DNA of 7,194 nucleotides. It comes from Spirochaetaceae bacterium (GTDB lineage Bacteria; Spirochaetota; Spirochaetia; Treponematales; Breznakiellaceae). A model generated the notes under the pieces. The model was not told the DNA's origin. It did not search any database and worked only from the letters and a program-made list of their open reading frames with translations. Location: positions 1-7,194 of the forward strand of contig JAIRMO010000228.1 in assembly GCA_031258625.1 (NCBI GenBank), in the 5' to 3' direction. The position numbers were made by a program, and so were the translations under genes. This document shows positions 1-6,985 of this stretch, one piece after another; positions within the stretch are counted from its first letter, which is position 1, and each line of letters begins with the position of its first letter.

Positions 1-104
1 CAGATTCCACCTCACGATGGACACCCTTGCCTTTGGCTAACGCTTCCTACTACCAAGCGCGTAGCGGACTTTCACCGCCGAGTTACTCCCCATGCCGGGC
101 GCAC
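1..104 (-). mobile_element. Group II intron, 5' end (partial)
   Basis: Read on the minus strand, position 104 begins GTGCGCCCGGCATGGGG, which fits the conserved GUGYG 5' boundary of bacterial group II introns. The downstream bases (a GCGG-TGAAAGT-CCGC hairpin, then TTAGCCAAAGGCAAGGG and CCATCGTGAGGTGGAATCTG) resemble the first part of intron domain I as I remember it from bacterial introns. The intron runs left out of the window, so the reverse-transcriptase/maturase gene, domains V-VI and the 3' splice site are not visible and its class is not assigned. The 5' exon lies to the right, on the minus strand, and consists of a perfect hairpin (112-133) followed by TTCTTCAT. Spurious open frames cross this segment on both strands and are not genes. 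The boundary at 104 is inferred from GTGCG. Confidence 0.72.
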
Positions 105-111
105 ATGAAGA

Positions 112-133
112 ACCCAGGAGCAAGCTCCTGGGT
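112..133. repeat. Palindrome with GGAGCAAGCTCC core
   Basis: The arms ACCCAGGAG (112-120) and CTCCTGGGT (125-133) pair perfectly around CAAG. The core GGAGCAAGCTCC recurs at 227-238. On the minus strand the hairpin is followed by TTCTTCAT and then the intron boundary, so it resembles the terminator-like stem-loop that class C group II introns target. No long T-run follows on either strand, so it may equally be a dispersed intergenic palindrome. Confidence 0.6.
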
Positions 134-163
134 GTCTTCGTTGGATAGGAAATTTATTGTACT

Positions 164-255
164 GGCGTGGTCCATACCCCGATACGAAAATCGGTTTACA
201 CCTTTTCTACGGGTTGTAAATTTTCCGGAGCAAGCTCCGGGGTATGGACCACGCC
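164..255. repeat. 92-bp element with 18-bp perfect inverted repeats
   Basis: GGCGTGGTCCATACCCCG (164-181) is the exact reverse complement of 238-255. The 56-base interior holds a second, smaller inverted pair (TTTACA 195-200, TGTAAA 215-220) and part of a 16-base palindrome that overlaps the right arm. The layout resembles a small non-autonomous or palindromic intergenic repeat. No coding frame or target-site duplication is evident. It directly abuts the transposase remnant on its right. Whether it occurs elsewhere in the genome cannot be told from one window. Confidence 0.6.
225..240. repeat. Second GGAGCAAGCTCC palindrome
   Basis: CCGGAG (225-230) and CTCCGG (235-240) pair around CAAG. The 12-base core is identical to that at 117-128, and both copies are followed by a similar GGGTRT sequence. 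It shares bases 238-240 with the right arm of the 18-bp inverted repeat, so the two foldings compete in single-stranded DNA or RNA. Confidence 0.55.
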
Positions 256-256
256 T

Positions 257-514
257 TCCAATCACAACCAGACGACCGTAACGCGAGCGTTATCCCGAAT
301 CGACAAAAAGATCCGCGAATGTCTGAACGCCTTTGAACAGGAGGAAGGGGAGAGAGAACCGGACGCCTGAGAAATCGAGGCGGCGTTGGAAAAGCAGAGG
401 CAGCGGCAGGAATTTGTGGAACATCCCTTTGGTACAGTCGCAGTATGGGGACACAAACAATTTCTCTGCCGAGGGAAACTGAAAGTTACCTTGGGGCTGA
501 CGGCAAGCGGTTAA
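257..514 (+). pseudogene. IS1182-like transposase remnant, internally deleted
   Basis: Reading frame 2 (for example 371-373 GAA) gives a charged helical stretch, ALSRIDKKIRECLNAFEQEE, then an in-frame TGA at 368-370. It resumes with EIEAALEKQRQRQEF and then VEHPFGT (416-436), ending at TAA 512-514. In IS1182-type DDE transposases a basic, coiled N-terminal/linker region of this kind (R-I-x-K-x-I-x-E-x-L, then EIEAxLEKxxxRxE) precedes the catalytic core, and an EHPFGT motif carrying the last catalytic Glu lies near the C-terminus. Here the two pieces are joined directly, so the core with the first catalytic residues is missing. The left breakpoint is vague, about 256-285, next to the inverted-repeat element. 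The gene cannot be functional: it has an internal stop, no start, no core, and a degraded tail. The family assignment rests on remembered motifs. Confidence 0.6.
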
Positions 515-518
515 GCGC

Positions 519-546
519 GGCGTTATCGGGTTAAGCGCCCTTTTTT
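519..546 (+). terminator. Candidate intrinsic terminator after transposase remnant
   Basis: GGCGTTA (519-525) pairs with TAA-G-CGCC (532-539) with one bulged G and a six-base loop. C540 and then six T residues (541-546) follow. It begins five bases after the remnant's stop, where a transposase terminator would be expected. A weaker hairpin (548-560, AGCGG-GAA-CCGCT) with a short T-run lies just beyond it. Confidence 0.5.
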
Positions 547-805
547 AAGCGGGAACCGCTCTGTTTTTCCTTGTTTTCTTGAATTTTACTTCATTTTTGT
601 GCAGTCTGAATTGCTCATTTCTACCGGTACATTGACAAATTCCGGCTTTCGTTTCAAAATAAAGTTATGAGGGATGGAGGGAATCTCAAAATTCGACGAT
701 CCGATAGAACGATTCTTTTAAAACGACACAAATTTCCGTTCTCAATGCCGCTATACCGCATCATGTAACCCGTATTCTTCATTAAAAAAAATTGCCGGAG
801 GGAAC
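547..805. other. AT-richer intergenic region before the RlpA-like gene
   Basis: Together with the terminator this makes a gene-free gap of about 290 bases. It holds T-rich runs, one sigma-70-like promoter candidate (annotated separately), and a GGAGG ribosome-binding site (797-801) four bases before the ATG at 806. No RNA gene, riboswitch or conserved frame is recognised. A 33-codon frame at 667-768 has no ribosome-binding site and no recognisable product. Confidence 0.6.
632..660 (+). promoter_or_regulatory. Candidate sigma-70 promoter for the RlpA-like gene
   Basis: A perfect TTGACA -35 box lies at 632-637. CAAAAT at 655-660, 17 bases later, is a weak -10 match (4 of 6). Transcription would start near 667, giving a leader of about 140 bases before the ATG at 806. 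The strong -35 and lack of a better site nearby support it, but the -10 is poor. Confidence 0.4.
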
Positions 806-1168
806 ATGAAAACCAAATTGATTGTTTTGCCCCTTATCGTATGGTTTTTTATGGCCTGTACTACTACTCCCCAAAGAAGCGAACCCAAGATGACCATATC
901 GGGGGTTGCGACCTATAATGAGCTTGAACCCGGTTTAAAAGCCGCCCATGCGGATCTGGAATTTGCCACCCGGGTACGGGTAATCAACCTGAATAACAAC
1001 TACTCGGTAATCGTTACCATTACCGAACGGATCCCCGCGGATCCCAATCGAATTATCCATATCGGTAAGATGGCGGGGGATAATATTAAGATGAGCCGCA
1101 CCAATCCTACCCCGGTGGTTATCGAGGTTTTAGGCCGCCCGAAATATTCCTCCCGCTATTCCCGGTAG
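806..1168 (+). CDS. Small RlpA-like lipoprotein (double-psi beta-barrel)
   Basis: 120 residues. Residues 1-18 form a lipoprotein signal peptide (basic MKTK, hydrophobic core, lipobox FMAC with Cys18), so the mature protein should be lipid-anchored in the envelope. Residues 31-110 follow the RlpA double-psi beta-barrel pattern: SGVATYN, AAHADLEFATRVRVINL (His48 in the usual AAHxxLPFGTxVxVxNL position), then VIVTITERIP, RIIHIGK and VVIEVLG. RlpA family members bind or cleave peptidoglycan, often at the septum. This copy is short and has no SPOR domain. The glycine-rich loop after the first strand is truncated. The usual NDRGP signature reads TERIP, with Asp replaced by Glu74, and the usual IIDLS reads IIHIG. 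It may therefore bind rather than cut glycan strands, though that is inference. The start is supported by GGAGG at 797-801. It is convergent with nrdJ and appears to be a single-gene unit. Confidence 0.75.
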   Translation: MKTKLIVLPLIVWFFMACTTTPQRSEPKMTISGVATYNELEPGLKAAHADLEFATRVRVINLNNNYSVIVTITERIPADPNRIIHIGKMAGDNIKMSRTNPTPVVIEVLGRPKYSSRYSR

Positions 1169-1174
1169 TCCCCC

Positions 1175-1196
1175 GCAGGTGTCGGGCGACACCTGC
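1175..1196 (+). terminator. Hairpin between convergent genes
   Basis: GCAGGTGTCG (1175-1184) pairs perfectly with CGACACCTGC (1187-1196), a 9-10 bp GC-rich stem seven bases after the RlpA-like stop. On the plus strand it is followed only by ATTTGTCTT, a weak T-tract, and on the minus strand by no T-run. It probably terminates the RlpA-like transcript and may block or protect the nrdJ 3' end. Confidence 0.55.
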
Positions 1197-1203
1197 ATTT
1201 GTC

Positions 1204-4200
1204 TTAACTGCATCCCGTAGTTCCGCCGCAGGTGTCGCATTTCATACAGGTACCGTTCCGTATCAGGGTAAAGGAACCGCAGGCGGGGCAGGGATCCCCC
1301 TCGTAGCCCTTGATCCGGGCCTGGGCTATTTTTTCGGCTTCGGTTCCGGCGGCCGCATCCCGGAAGGGCGCCGGTCTTTCCAGGTCCACGAGGCCCGGTC
1401 CGGCGCCCCCCCTTCCCCGGCCCGTAACGGCCCCCGGGGGGGTAAAACCGGCGCCGGATTTCCGGTGTCCGTACCGTACCGGATGCGCCTCAGGCATCTC
1501 CACGTCTTCCTTTGTTCCGGTGGCCAGGAGATCCTCCGGTTTGACCTGGGCCAGATCGGTACGTTTCAGGTAGCTGATGGCCAGATCCCGGAAGATGTAA
1601 TCGATTACACTGGTGGCCATCTTCACATAATCATGGCCCTGAACCAGGCCGTTGGGCTCAAAGCGGCTAAAGGTAAAGGCATCCACGTATTCCTCCAGGG
1701 GGACCCCGTACTGGAGCCCCAAGGAGACGGCGATGGCGAAGCTGTTGAGGAGGCTGCGGAAGGCGGCCCCTTCTTTGTGCATGTCCAAAAATATTTCCCC
1801 CAGCCGGCCAGAGTCATATTCCCCGGTTCTGATAAAAATGGAGTGCCCCCCTATTTTCGCCTTCTGGGTATACCCGGCCCGGCGGTTCGGCAGGGGCCTG
1901 CGCGATTCCCGGGGGTACCCCGTATCGGCGGCCTGTTCCGGCAGGGCCGGAAGCTCCGGCCGCCCCAGGTTCCGCTGAACCGCCAGGATGGTATCCGCCA
2001 GAGGATCCGTGCCCGGGGCAAAGGCGGAGAGGGGCTGGGACAATTTGGAACCGTCCCGGTAAAGGGCCACCGCTTTAAGGCCCCTCTTCCAGGCCGTCAT
2101 ATAGGCCCCCTTAACATCCTCATAATCCGCCCCGTTGGGCATATTAATGGTCTTGGAGATGGCCCCCGAGATAAAGGGCTGAACCGCCGCCATCATACTG
2201 ATATGGGCGGTCCAGGCTATGGAACAGCTGCCGTTTTTCCCCGAAGGAGTGGCGGTATCAAAAACCGGAAGGTGTTCCTTTTTCAAGTGAGGGGCCCCCT
2301 CCAGGCCCATGGTACCGCAGGCGTATTGTTCCGCCCGCGCGATATCCCCGTCGGTAAACCCCAGGTGTTTGAGGAGGCTGAAACCCGGGAGGGACCAGGC
2401 CGCTTCCGGTACTTTGAGGGTCTTTTCCACGAAATCCCTCCCCAGAACCCAGGGGTTAAAGACCCCCTCCAGGTTTACGGCGGACTTGATCGCCTCCTCC
2501 GCCCCGGCCAGGACCTTCGCCGTAAACCCCTTGGCCTTGAGGCTTTCCCGGGATATCCCCGGTGCGCCTTCCAGGGTTTTCCGTCCCGTGGCATAGGCGA
2601 TAATTTCATCGATTTCTTTCGGCCCATAACCCAACGCTTCCAGGGCGGAAGGTACCGATTGGTTGATGATCTTGAAATACCCCCCTCCGGCGAGTTTTTT
2701 GAACTTTACCAGGGCAAAATCCGGTTCCACCCCGGTGGTATCGCAGTCCATGAGGAGGCCGATGGTCCCCGTGGGGGCTATGGCGCTTACCTGGGCGTTT
2801 CTGAACCCGTGGGCGCTCCCCAGGTCCAGGGCCCGGTCCCAGGAAGATCGGGCCGCTTCCAGAAGCCCCCCCGGGCAGAAGGCGGGCTCGATCCCCTCGG
2901 GCGGGGTATGGAGGCCCTCGTATTCCTCCCGGGGGGCGTTATAGGCGGCCCGGCGGTGGTTCCGGATCACCCGGAGCATGGTTTCCCGGTTTTCCCCGTA
3001 ACGCAGGAAGGGCCCCAACCCCGCGGCCATCCGGGCGGACTGGGCGTAGGCCTCCCCGGTGAGGATCGCCGAGAGGGCCCCCGCCACGGCCCGGCCCTGG
3101 GGAGAATCGTAGGCCAGGCCCATCAGCATGAGGAGGCTCCCCAGGTTGGCGTAACCCAGCCCCAGGGTCCGGTATTCGTAGGAAAGCTCGGCGATCTTCG
3201 GGGCGGGGAACTGGGCCATCACCACGGATATCTCCAGGATGCTGGTCCAGATGTTTATGGCGTGGATAAAACCGGGGATATCAAACCCTTTGCTTTTCCG
3301 GTCATAAAAAACGGTGAGGTTAATCGACGCCAGGTTGCAGGCGGTATCGTCCAGGAACATATATTCGGAGCAGGGGTTGGAGGCCCGGATATCCCCTCCC
3401 GCGGGACAGGTGTGCCAGTCGTTGATGGTGGTGTGGTATTGGAGTCCGGGGTCCGCGCATCGCCAGGCGGACCGGGCGGCGTCTTCCCAAATTTTCCGGG
3501 CCTTGAGGACCTTGGCCGGTTCCCCGGTAACCCTGCCCGTAAGGGTCCAGTCCCGATCCCCCAGGACCGCCTTCATAAATTCGTCGCTCACCCGGAGGCT
3601 GTTATTGGAAGACTGTCCCGAAACGGTATTGTAGGCTTCGTCATCCCAGGCGGTGGTAAATACCGCGGGATTCACCCCCTCGTCCCCCTGCTCAAGCCGC
3701 CGCAGGAGCTGGTAGAGGTAGGCCGGGGGAACGGCGTCTTCCAGGGCCTTTTGCAGGGCCCCGGCGAGTTCCCGGTTTTTCTCTCCTTTAAACCGGTCCT
3801 TTTCCGGCCCCCGGAAACCGGCCAAAGCCTTTTTGATCCCCTCCAGGTTTTTTTTAATAACCCCGGAACCGGCTACCATGGAGGCGACCTTATGCTCCTC
3901 TTCGGCCTTCCAGTCCAGGTACTTTTCCACATCCGGGTGATCCGCGTCGAGGGTTACCATTTTGGCCGCCCGCCGGGTTGTTCCCCCGGACTTGATCGCC
4001 GAGGCGGACCGGTCCCCGATTTTGAGGAACGAGAGCAGCCCCGAAGAAACCCCGCCCCCGGAGAGGCGCTCGTCCACCGCCCGGATCCGGGAAAAGTTTG
4101 ACCCCGTGCCGGAACCGTACTTGAAGAGCCGGGCCTCCCGGGTTACCAGGTCCATGATACCCCCCTCGTTTACGAGGTCATCCTCCACGGAAAGGATGAA

Positions 4201-4788
4201 ACACGCATGGGGCTGGGGCCGCTTATAGGCGCTGTCCGATTTTTTGACCCGGCCCTCGGCGGGATCGAAGTAGTAGTGCCCCTGGGCGGGCCCGTCGATA
4301 CCGTACACCGCGTAAAGCCCCGTGTTGAACCATTGGGGGCTGTTGGGGGCCCCTATCTGATGGGCCAGCATATAACAGGTTTCGTCGTAAAAGGCCGCGG
4401 CGTCCTCATCGGTGTCAAAATACCCGTTCCGTCGGCCCCAGTCCGTCCAGGTATAGGCCAGGCGGTGGAATACCTGGCGGACATCGTGTTCAGCCCCGTC
4501 TTTGGGCAGATCCTCCCCGGGATCGGCCTGATTTCCCCCGGTTTCGCCCCCGGATGCAGCCTGCCTTTTCCATTCATAGACCTTATCCGCCGGAACCCCC
4601 GCCTTGCGGAAGTATTTTTGGGCCATAATATCCGCGGCGATCTGGCTCCAAAAAGAAGGAACAATCACCGTCTCCTCGGAAAAAATTATCTTTCCATCGG
4701 GGTCGCGGATCTCGCTTTTCCGCTTTTCCCAGGTAATGTCTTTATAAGGCCCGGATCGCCGATCCGTAAAGAGCCGCTCAAATTTCAT
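1204..4788 (-). CDS. nrdJ: Adenosylcobalamin-dependent (class II) ribonucleotide reductase
   Basis: 1194 residues, about usual for the long NrdJ family. It reduces ribonucleotides to deoxyribonucleotides in the cytoplasm, using coenzyme B12 to make the thiyl radical, so it needs no oxygen and no NrdB subunit. Visible landmarks: PHACF with Cys196, N471-x-C473-x-E475 (thiyl Cys473 with catalytic Asn and Glu), Cys484 eleven residues later (expected redox partner of Cys196), phosphate-binding PTGTIG at 672-677, a TSCPD-type domain from about 978 to 1090, a Gly/Pro-rich linker at about 1110-1150, and a Cys-rich tail (C1167, C1170, C1181, C1184, C1187, C1193) of the type that re-reduces the active site or binds zinc. 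No N-terminal ATP cone is seen. The start MKFERLF is chosen because GGAGG (4794-4798) precedes it by five bases and it matches family N-termini; a longer frame from a TTG at 4863 would begin inside an operator. Its own promoter carries two NrdR-like boxes. Confidence 0.96.
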   Translation of the reverse strand: MKFERLFTDRRSGPYKDITWEKRKSEIRDPDGKIIFSEETVIVPSFWSQIAADIMAQKYFRKAGVPADKVYEWKRQAASGGETGGNQADPGEDLPKDGAEHDVRQVFHRLAYTWTDWGRRNGYFDTDEDAAAFYDETCYMLAHQIGAPNSPQWFNTGLYAVYGIDGPAQGHYYFDPAEGRVKKSDSAYKRPQPHACFILSVEDDLVNEGGIMDLVTREARLFKYGSGTGSNFSRIRAVDERLSGGGVSSGLLSFLKIGDRSASAIKSGGTTRRAAKMVTLDADHPDVEKYLDWKAEEEHKVASMVAGSGVIKKNLEGIKKALAGFRGPEKDRFKGEKNRELAGALQKALEDAVPPAYLYQLLRRLEQGDEGVNPAVFTTAWDDEAYNTVSGQSSNNSLRVSDEFMKAVLGDRDWTLTGRVTGEPAKVLKARKIWEDAARSAWRCADPGLQYHTTINDWHTCPAGGDIRASNPCSEYMFLDDTACNLASINLTVFYDRKSKGFDIPGFIHAINIWTSILEISVVMAQFPAPKIAELSYEYRTLGLGYANLGSLLMLMGLAYDSPQGRAVAGALSAILTGEAYAQSARMAAGLGPFLRYGENRETMLRVIRNHRRAAYNAPREEYEGLHTPPEGIEPAFCPGGLLEAARSSWDRALDLGSAHGFRNAQVSAIAPTGTIGLLMDCDTTGVEPDFALVKFKKLAGGGYFKIINQSVPSALEALGYGPKEIDEIIAYATGRKTLEGAPGISRESLKAKGFTAKVLAGAEEAIKSAVNLEGVFNPWVLGRDFVEKTLKVPEAAWSLPGFSLLKHLGFTDGDIARAEQYACGTMGLEGAPHLKKEHLPVFDTATPSGKNGSCSIAWTAHISMMAAVQPFISGAISKTINMPNGADYEDVKGAYMTAWKRGLKAVALYRDGSKLSQPLSAFAPGTDPLADTILAVQRNLGRPELPALPEQAADTGYPRESRRPLPNRRAGYTQKAKIGGHSIFIRTGEYDSGRLGEIFLDMHKEGAAFRSLLNSFAIAVSLGLQYGVPLEEYVDAFTFSRFEPNGLVQGHDYVKMATSVIDYIFRDLAISYLKRTDLAQVKPEDLLATGTKEDVEMPEAHPVRYGHRKSGAGFTPPGAVTGRGRGGAGPGLVDLERPAPFRDAAAGTEAEKIAQARIKGYEGDPCPACGSFTLIRNGTCMKCDTCGGTTGCS

Positions 4789-4793
4789 GGGAT

Positions 4794-4798
4794 CCTCC
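4794..4798 (-). promoter_or_regulatory. nrdJ ribosome-binding site (decides the start)
   Basis: GGAGG on the minus strand, within a longer GGGAGGGAGG, is five bases upstream of the ATG at 4786-4788. This supports the 1194-residue product over the 25-residue N-terminal extension that begins with TTG. Confidence 0.85.
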
Positions 4799-4857
4799 CT
4801 CCCGGTAACACCCAGAGCATTACGGTGCTTCCTGCTATTGATTACTAACCAGACAGT

Positions 4858-4873
4858 ACTCAATATTTAGCGC
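4858..4873. promoter_or_regulatory. NrdR box, start-site proximal
   Basis: ACTCAATATTTAGCGC matches the 16-base NrdR consensus ACACWATATWTWGTGT at 13 of 16 positions by my count. It covers roughly the first transcribed bases of the predicted nrdJ transcript. NrdR is the ATP/dATP-sensing repressor of ribonucleotide reductase genes and usually binds paired boxes. Confidence 0.65.
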
Positions 4874-4880
4874 ACTATTC

Positions 4881-4909
4881 AGTATAATGTCTTGAATATA
4901 CACTATATA
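4881..4909 (-). promoter_or_regulatory. nrdJ promoter
   Basis: On the minus strand TATACT (4881-4886) is a 5-of-6 match to the -10 consensus. Seventeen bases upstream the -35 position (4904-4909) reads TATATA, a weak match lying inside the distal NrdR box. Transcription would start near 4874, giving a leader of about 86 bases. The weak -35 overlapping the operator fits a promoter controlled by repression. Confidence 0.55.
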
Positions 4910-4915
4910 TAGAGG
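4900..4915. promoter_or_regulatory. NrdR box, -35 proximal
   Basis: ACACTATATATAGAGG matches ACACWATATWTWGTGT at 14 of 16 positions, including the whole central CTATATATAG. It overlaps the predicted -35 of nrdJ. Its start is 42 bases from that of the other box, which is four helical turns at 10.5 bp per turn. That places both boxes on the same DNA face with the -10 between them. Confidence 0.75.
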
Positions 4916-4988
4916 TGATATCAAGGGGTTTCTTCAGAATCCGGCCTTTAGTCCCCGCGGTTTTCGCGCCCCAGCGGCTGCAATTTGT

Positions 4989-5744
4989 TTAGGGGAAGTT
5001 CTCCAGGGACGCCGCCTCAACCTCAAAATCCAGCCAGAGCCGGTCCCTCACCGGGGGCGGGGCAATAACCCGGATAATCCTTTCCGGTTCCGCGGGATCC
5101 GGGAAGCAGAGGGACCGGGCGTGAAGGCGTATACCGCCTCCCCTTTCGCTGCGCCGGGCGCCGTATTTGAGGTCCCCCTTGATAAAAAGCCCCTGGGCCG
5201 CAAGCTGCGCCCGGATTTGATGGTGCCGGCCGGCGGCCAGTTCGATCTCCAGAAAAATATACCGCTCCCCCCGGCCTTTGATCCGGTACCGGAGGATCCC
5301 CTGTTTACGGCCCGGACCTTCTTCGGCCCAGGCCCGGCTTTTGTTTGTCCGGGGATTCCGGCGGAGCCAGTGGACCCACTCCCCGGCTTCGGGAAGTTCC
5401 CGGGCGGAGGGGTTTTCGGCGATAACCCAATACCGTTTTTCTATGCCCCCCTGCCTCAGGGCGGCGTTGAGCCGGGGAAGGGCCCGGCGGGTCCGGGCAA
5501 AAAGGACGCACCCCGAAGCGGGGACATCCAGCCGGTTTACCGCGACCGGTACGGCCAGCCCCTCCGGCCCGGAAGGTACGCCGGAGGTTTCCGCCAGAAG
5601 CCGGGGGAGGTCGATCATCCCCGGCGCCGCCCCCTCCACCGCTTCCCCGGGGAGCTTATTGACCACCAGGCACCGGGAATCCCGGTAGAGGATCCGGGGG
5701 CTCCCGTCCCGCAGGGGGCCGTTTTTTTCGGTTTCCCCTATCAT
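4989..5744 (-). CDS. RluA-family pseudouridine synthase
   Basis: 251 residues, a compact member without an N-terminal S4 domain. RluA-type enzymes isomerise specific uridines to pseudouridine in rRNA or tRNA. Visible family motifs are LYRDSRCLVVNK near 19-30 (usual YEDxxLLVVNKP), NRLDVPASG at 70-78 with catalytic Asp73 (usual HRLDxxTSG), GRHHQIR at 172-178 (usual GRTHQIR) and LKYGA at 192-196. The catalytic Asp is kept, but His before RLD is Asn70 and the Thr of GRTHQIR is His174, so the substrate may differ from RluA, RluC or RluD and no exact target is assigned. The start codon overlaps the stop of the GH3 gene as ATGA, and upstream bases offer only a weak ribosome-binding site, so translation is probably coupled. 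A 200-base gap with a separate promoter separates it from nrdJ. No clear terminator is seen after its stop. Confidence 0.88.
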   Translation of the reverse strand: MIGETEKNGPLRDGSPRILYRDSRCLVVNKLPGEAVEGAAPGMIDLPRLLAETSGVPSGPEGLAVPVAVNRLDVPASGCVLFARTRRALPRLNAALRQGGIEKRYWVIAENPSARELPEAGEWVHWLRRNPRTNKSRAWAEEGPGRKQGILRYRIKGRGERYIFLEIELAAGRHHQIRAQLAAQGLFIKGDLKYGARRSERGGGIRLHARSLCFPDPAEPERIIRVIAPPPVRDRLWLDFEVEAASLENFP

Positions 5745-6979
5745 GGGAAAATTCCAAACCGGAGTTTTTCAAAAAGGATACGTTCCGCCGCTTCCCGGAG
5801 CCTTTCCCGGGGGAGGCGGCCGTCTTCCAGGGCCCGGAGGACGGCCCGGTGGGTACGCCGGAGGGTGGCGGGCCAGGCCATGACCATATCGGCCCCCGCT
5901 ATGAGGGCTTCCACGGCGGCATCCCCCTCCCCCCGGCCCGGAGCGGCGGCGGCCTCCATGGAAAAATCGTCCGTCAGAACCATGCCGGAAAAACCCAGCT
6001 CCCCCCGGAGCCAGTCCCGGATCACCGCGGGCGAAAGGCTGGCGTTCCGCTCCGGGTCCCGGCTCAGGACCAGCACATGGGACACCATGATCCCCGAAAG
6101 GGGAATTTCCCGGATAAGGCCGGTAAAGGGGCGGACCATCAGGTCCAGGGCCCCGCGGTCCTGGGTGAGGACCGGAACCCCCCGGTGGGGATCCGTGGCG
6201 GTATTACCCGGAAAATGTTTAACCACACAGGGGATGCCCCCCTCCTCCATACCCCGGATAAAGGCCGCGGCCGCGGCCTGGGTAAATTCCCCCTCGGGCC
6301 CGTAGGAACGATCCTCCAGAAACGGGCGGTTTCCCCCGGTAAGCGCCTCAACCACCGGGGCAAAGTTCAGGGTGATCCCCAGGCCCCGTAATTCCCGGCC
6401 CGATTGCCGGGCCCCCTCCCGGACAGCTCCCAAGGCCCGGTCCCGGCCTTCCCGTTGGGCCAGTTCCCAGTAGGAAAGGGGGGAAGGCAGGCGTCCGACC
6501 CCGGGGCCGAACCGGTGGACCTGCCCGCCCTCATGATCCACCGCGATAAAGGGGGCTATCCCCGGTTCCTCCCCGTCACGGATGATCCGCGATATCTCCG
6601 CGGTAAAGGAACGGACCCCCGCCGGATCCGTGTCAAGGTTATGCCGGAAAAGCATGGCCCCCCCGGCGGGAACGTCCCGGAGGATCTCCTCCATGGGCGC
6701 CGTCAACGCCCCTTTCCCGTCTATCCCGGTGATGATCACCTGGGCCGTAAGGTTCCGGTCGTCCAGGGCCGCGGCAAGGGAACGGGCCTGTTCCCGGTAA
6801 TCCCGAAAACGGGGGTCCTCCGTCGGAGGCCCGGAAACTGCGGTGAGGGGCTCCCCGGTTTTTTCCGGCAGGTCCTCCCCCGCCCGTTCCGGGGAAAAAA
6901 CCGGTTCCTTTGGGGCCGGAGAACAACCTAAAAAAAACAAACCCAAAATCAGGGGAAGTAAAAACCGCGCGGCGCTCAT
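5741..6979 (-). CDS. nagZ: GH3 beta-N-acetylhexosaminidase, lipoprotein
   Basis: 412 residues. Residues 1-19 are a lipoprotein signal peptide with lipobox FLGC (Cys19). A Pro/Glu-rich tether to about residue 57 leads into a glycoside hydrolase family 3 domain. Visible motifs are IAVDHEGGQVHRF (145-157), KHFPGN (254-259) followed by D263-P-H265 (the His that acts with Asp as general acid/base in NagZ-type enzymes), and TDDFSM (336-341) with D337 as expected nucleophile. NagZ enzymes remove N-acetylglucosamine from muropeptides during wall turnover. Enterobacterial NagZ is cytoplasmic, so a lipidated envelope form suggests muropeptide or chitin-fragment trimming outside the cytoplasm. It is the first gene of a two-gene unit and overlaps the pseudouridine synthase by ATGA. 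No good Shine-Dalgarno precedes the ATG, and a TATACT box ends seven bases before it. The symbol is by family; the substrate is not proven. Confidence 0.88.
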   Translation of the reverse strand: MSAARFLLPLILGLFFLGCSPAPKEPVFSPERAGEDLPEKTGEPLTAVSGPPTEDPRFRDYREQARSLAAALDDRNLTAQVIITGIDGKGALTAPMEEILRDVPAGGAMLFRHNLDTDPAGVRSFTAEISRIIRDGEEPGIAPFIAVDHEGGQVHRFGPGVGRLPSPLSYWELAQREGRDRALGAVREGARQSGRELRGLGITLNFAPVVEALTGGNRPFLEDRSYGPEGEFTQAAAAAFIRGMEEGGIPCVVKHFPGNTATDPHRGVPVLTQDRGALDLMVRPFTGLIREIPLSGIMVSHVLVLSRDPERNASLSPAVIRDWLRGELGFSGMVLTDDFSMEAAAAPGRGEGDAAVEALIAGADMVMAWPATLRRTHRAVLRALEDGRLPRERLREAAERILFEKLRFGIFP

Positions 6980-6985
6980 GGAATA

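Noticed and set aside
27..281. 84-codon plus-strand frame at the left edge
   Set aside because: It lies antisense to the group II intron 5' end and continues through palindromic repeats. Such frames are commonly miscalled over intron copies.
548..560. Second small hairpin (AGCGG-GAA-CCGCT) followed by T residues
   Set aside because: A five-base-pair stem is too weak to call as a separate terminator; it may assist the stronger one at 519-546.
667..768. 33-codon frame starting at the predicted transcription start
   Set aside because: No ribosome-binding site and no recognisable product; the composition looks like untranslated leader. A leaderless peptide cannot be excluded but has no support.
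1465..4101. 878-codon open frame on the plus strand opposite nrdJ
   Set aside because: The translation is Gly/Pro/Arg-rich without recognisable motifs, and the opposite strand encodes a clear NrdJ. It is an antisense shadow caused by the high G+C codon bias.
4789..4863. 25-residue N-terminal extension of NrdJ from a TTG
   Set aside because: It would start inside an NrdR box downstream of the predicted promoter and has no ribosome-binding site, while the ATG at 4788 has a strong one and fits the family.
4872..4887. A third NrdR-like site between the two good boxes
   Set aside because: It matches at only about 9 of 16 positions and its spacing of 28 from the distal box is not a whole number of helical turns.
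4789..4988. Cobalamin riboswitch upstream of the B12-dependent reductase
   Set aside because: The predicted leader is only about 86 bases, too short for the aptamer, and no B12-box-like sequence is visible. The NrdR boxes explain control better.
4921..4988. Terminator for the pseudouridine synthase gene
   Set aside because: Only a four-base-pair CGCG-AAAAC-CGCG stem without a T-run is present on the minus strand, too weak to annotate.
5121..6305. 394-codon plus-strand frame across the pseudouridine synthase and GH3 genes
   Set aside because: It spans two well-supported minus-strand genes and its product is low-complexity with no family features.
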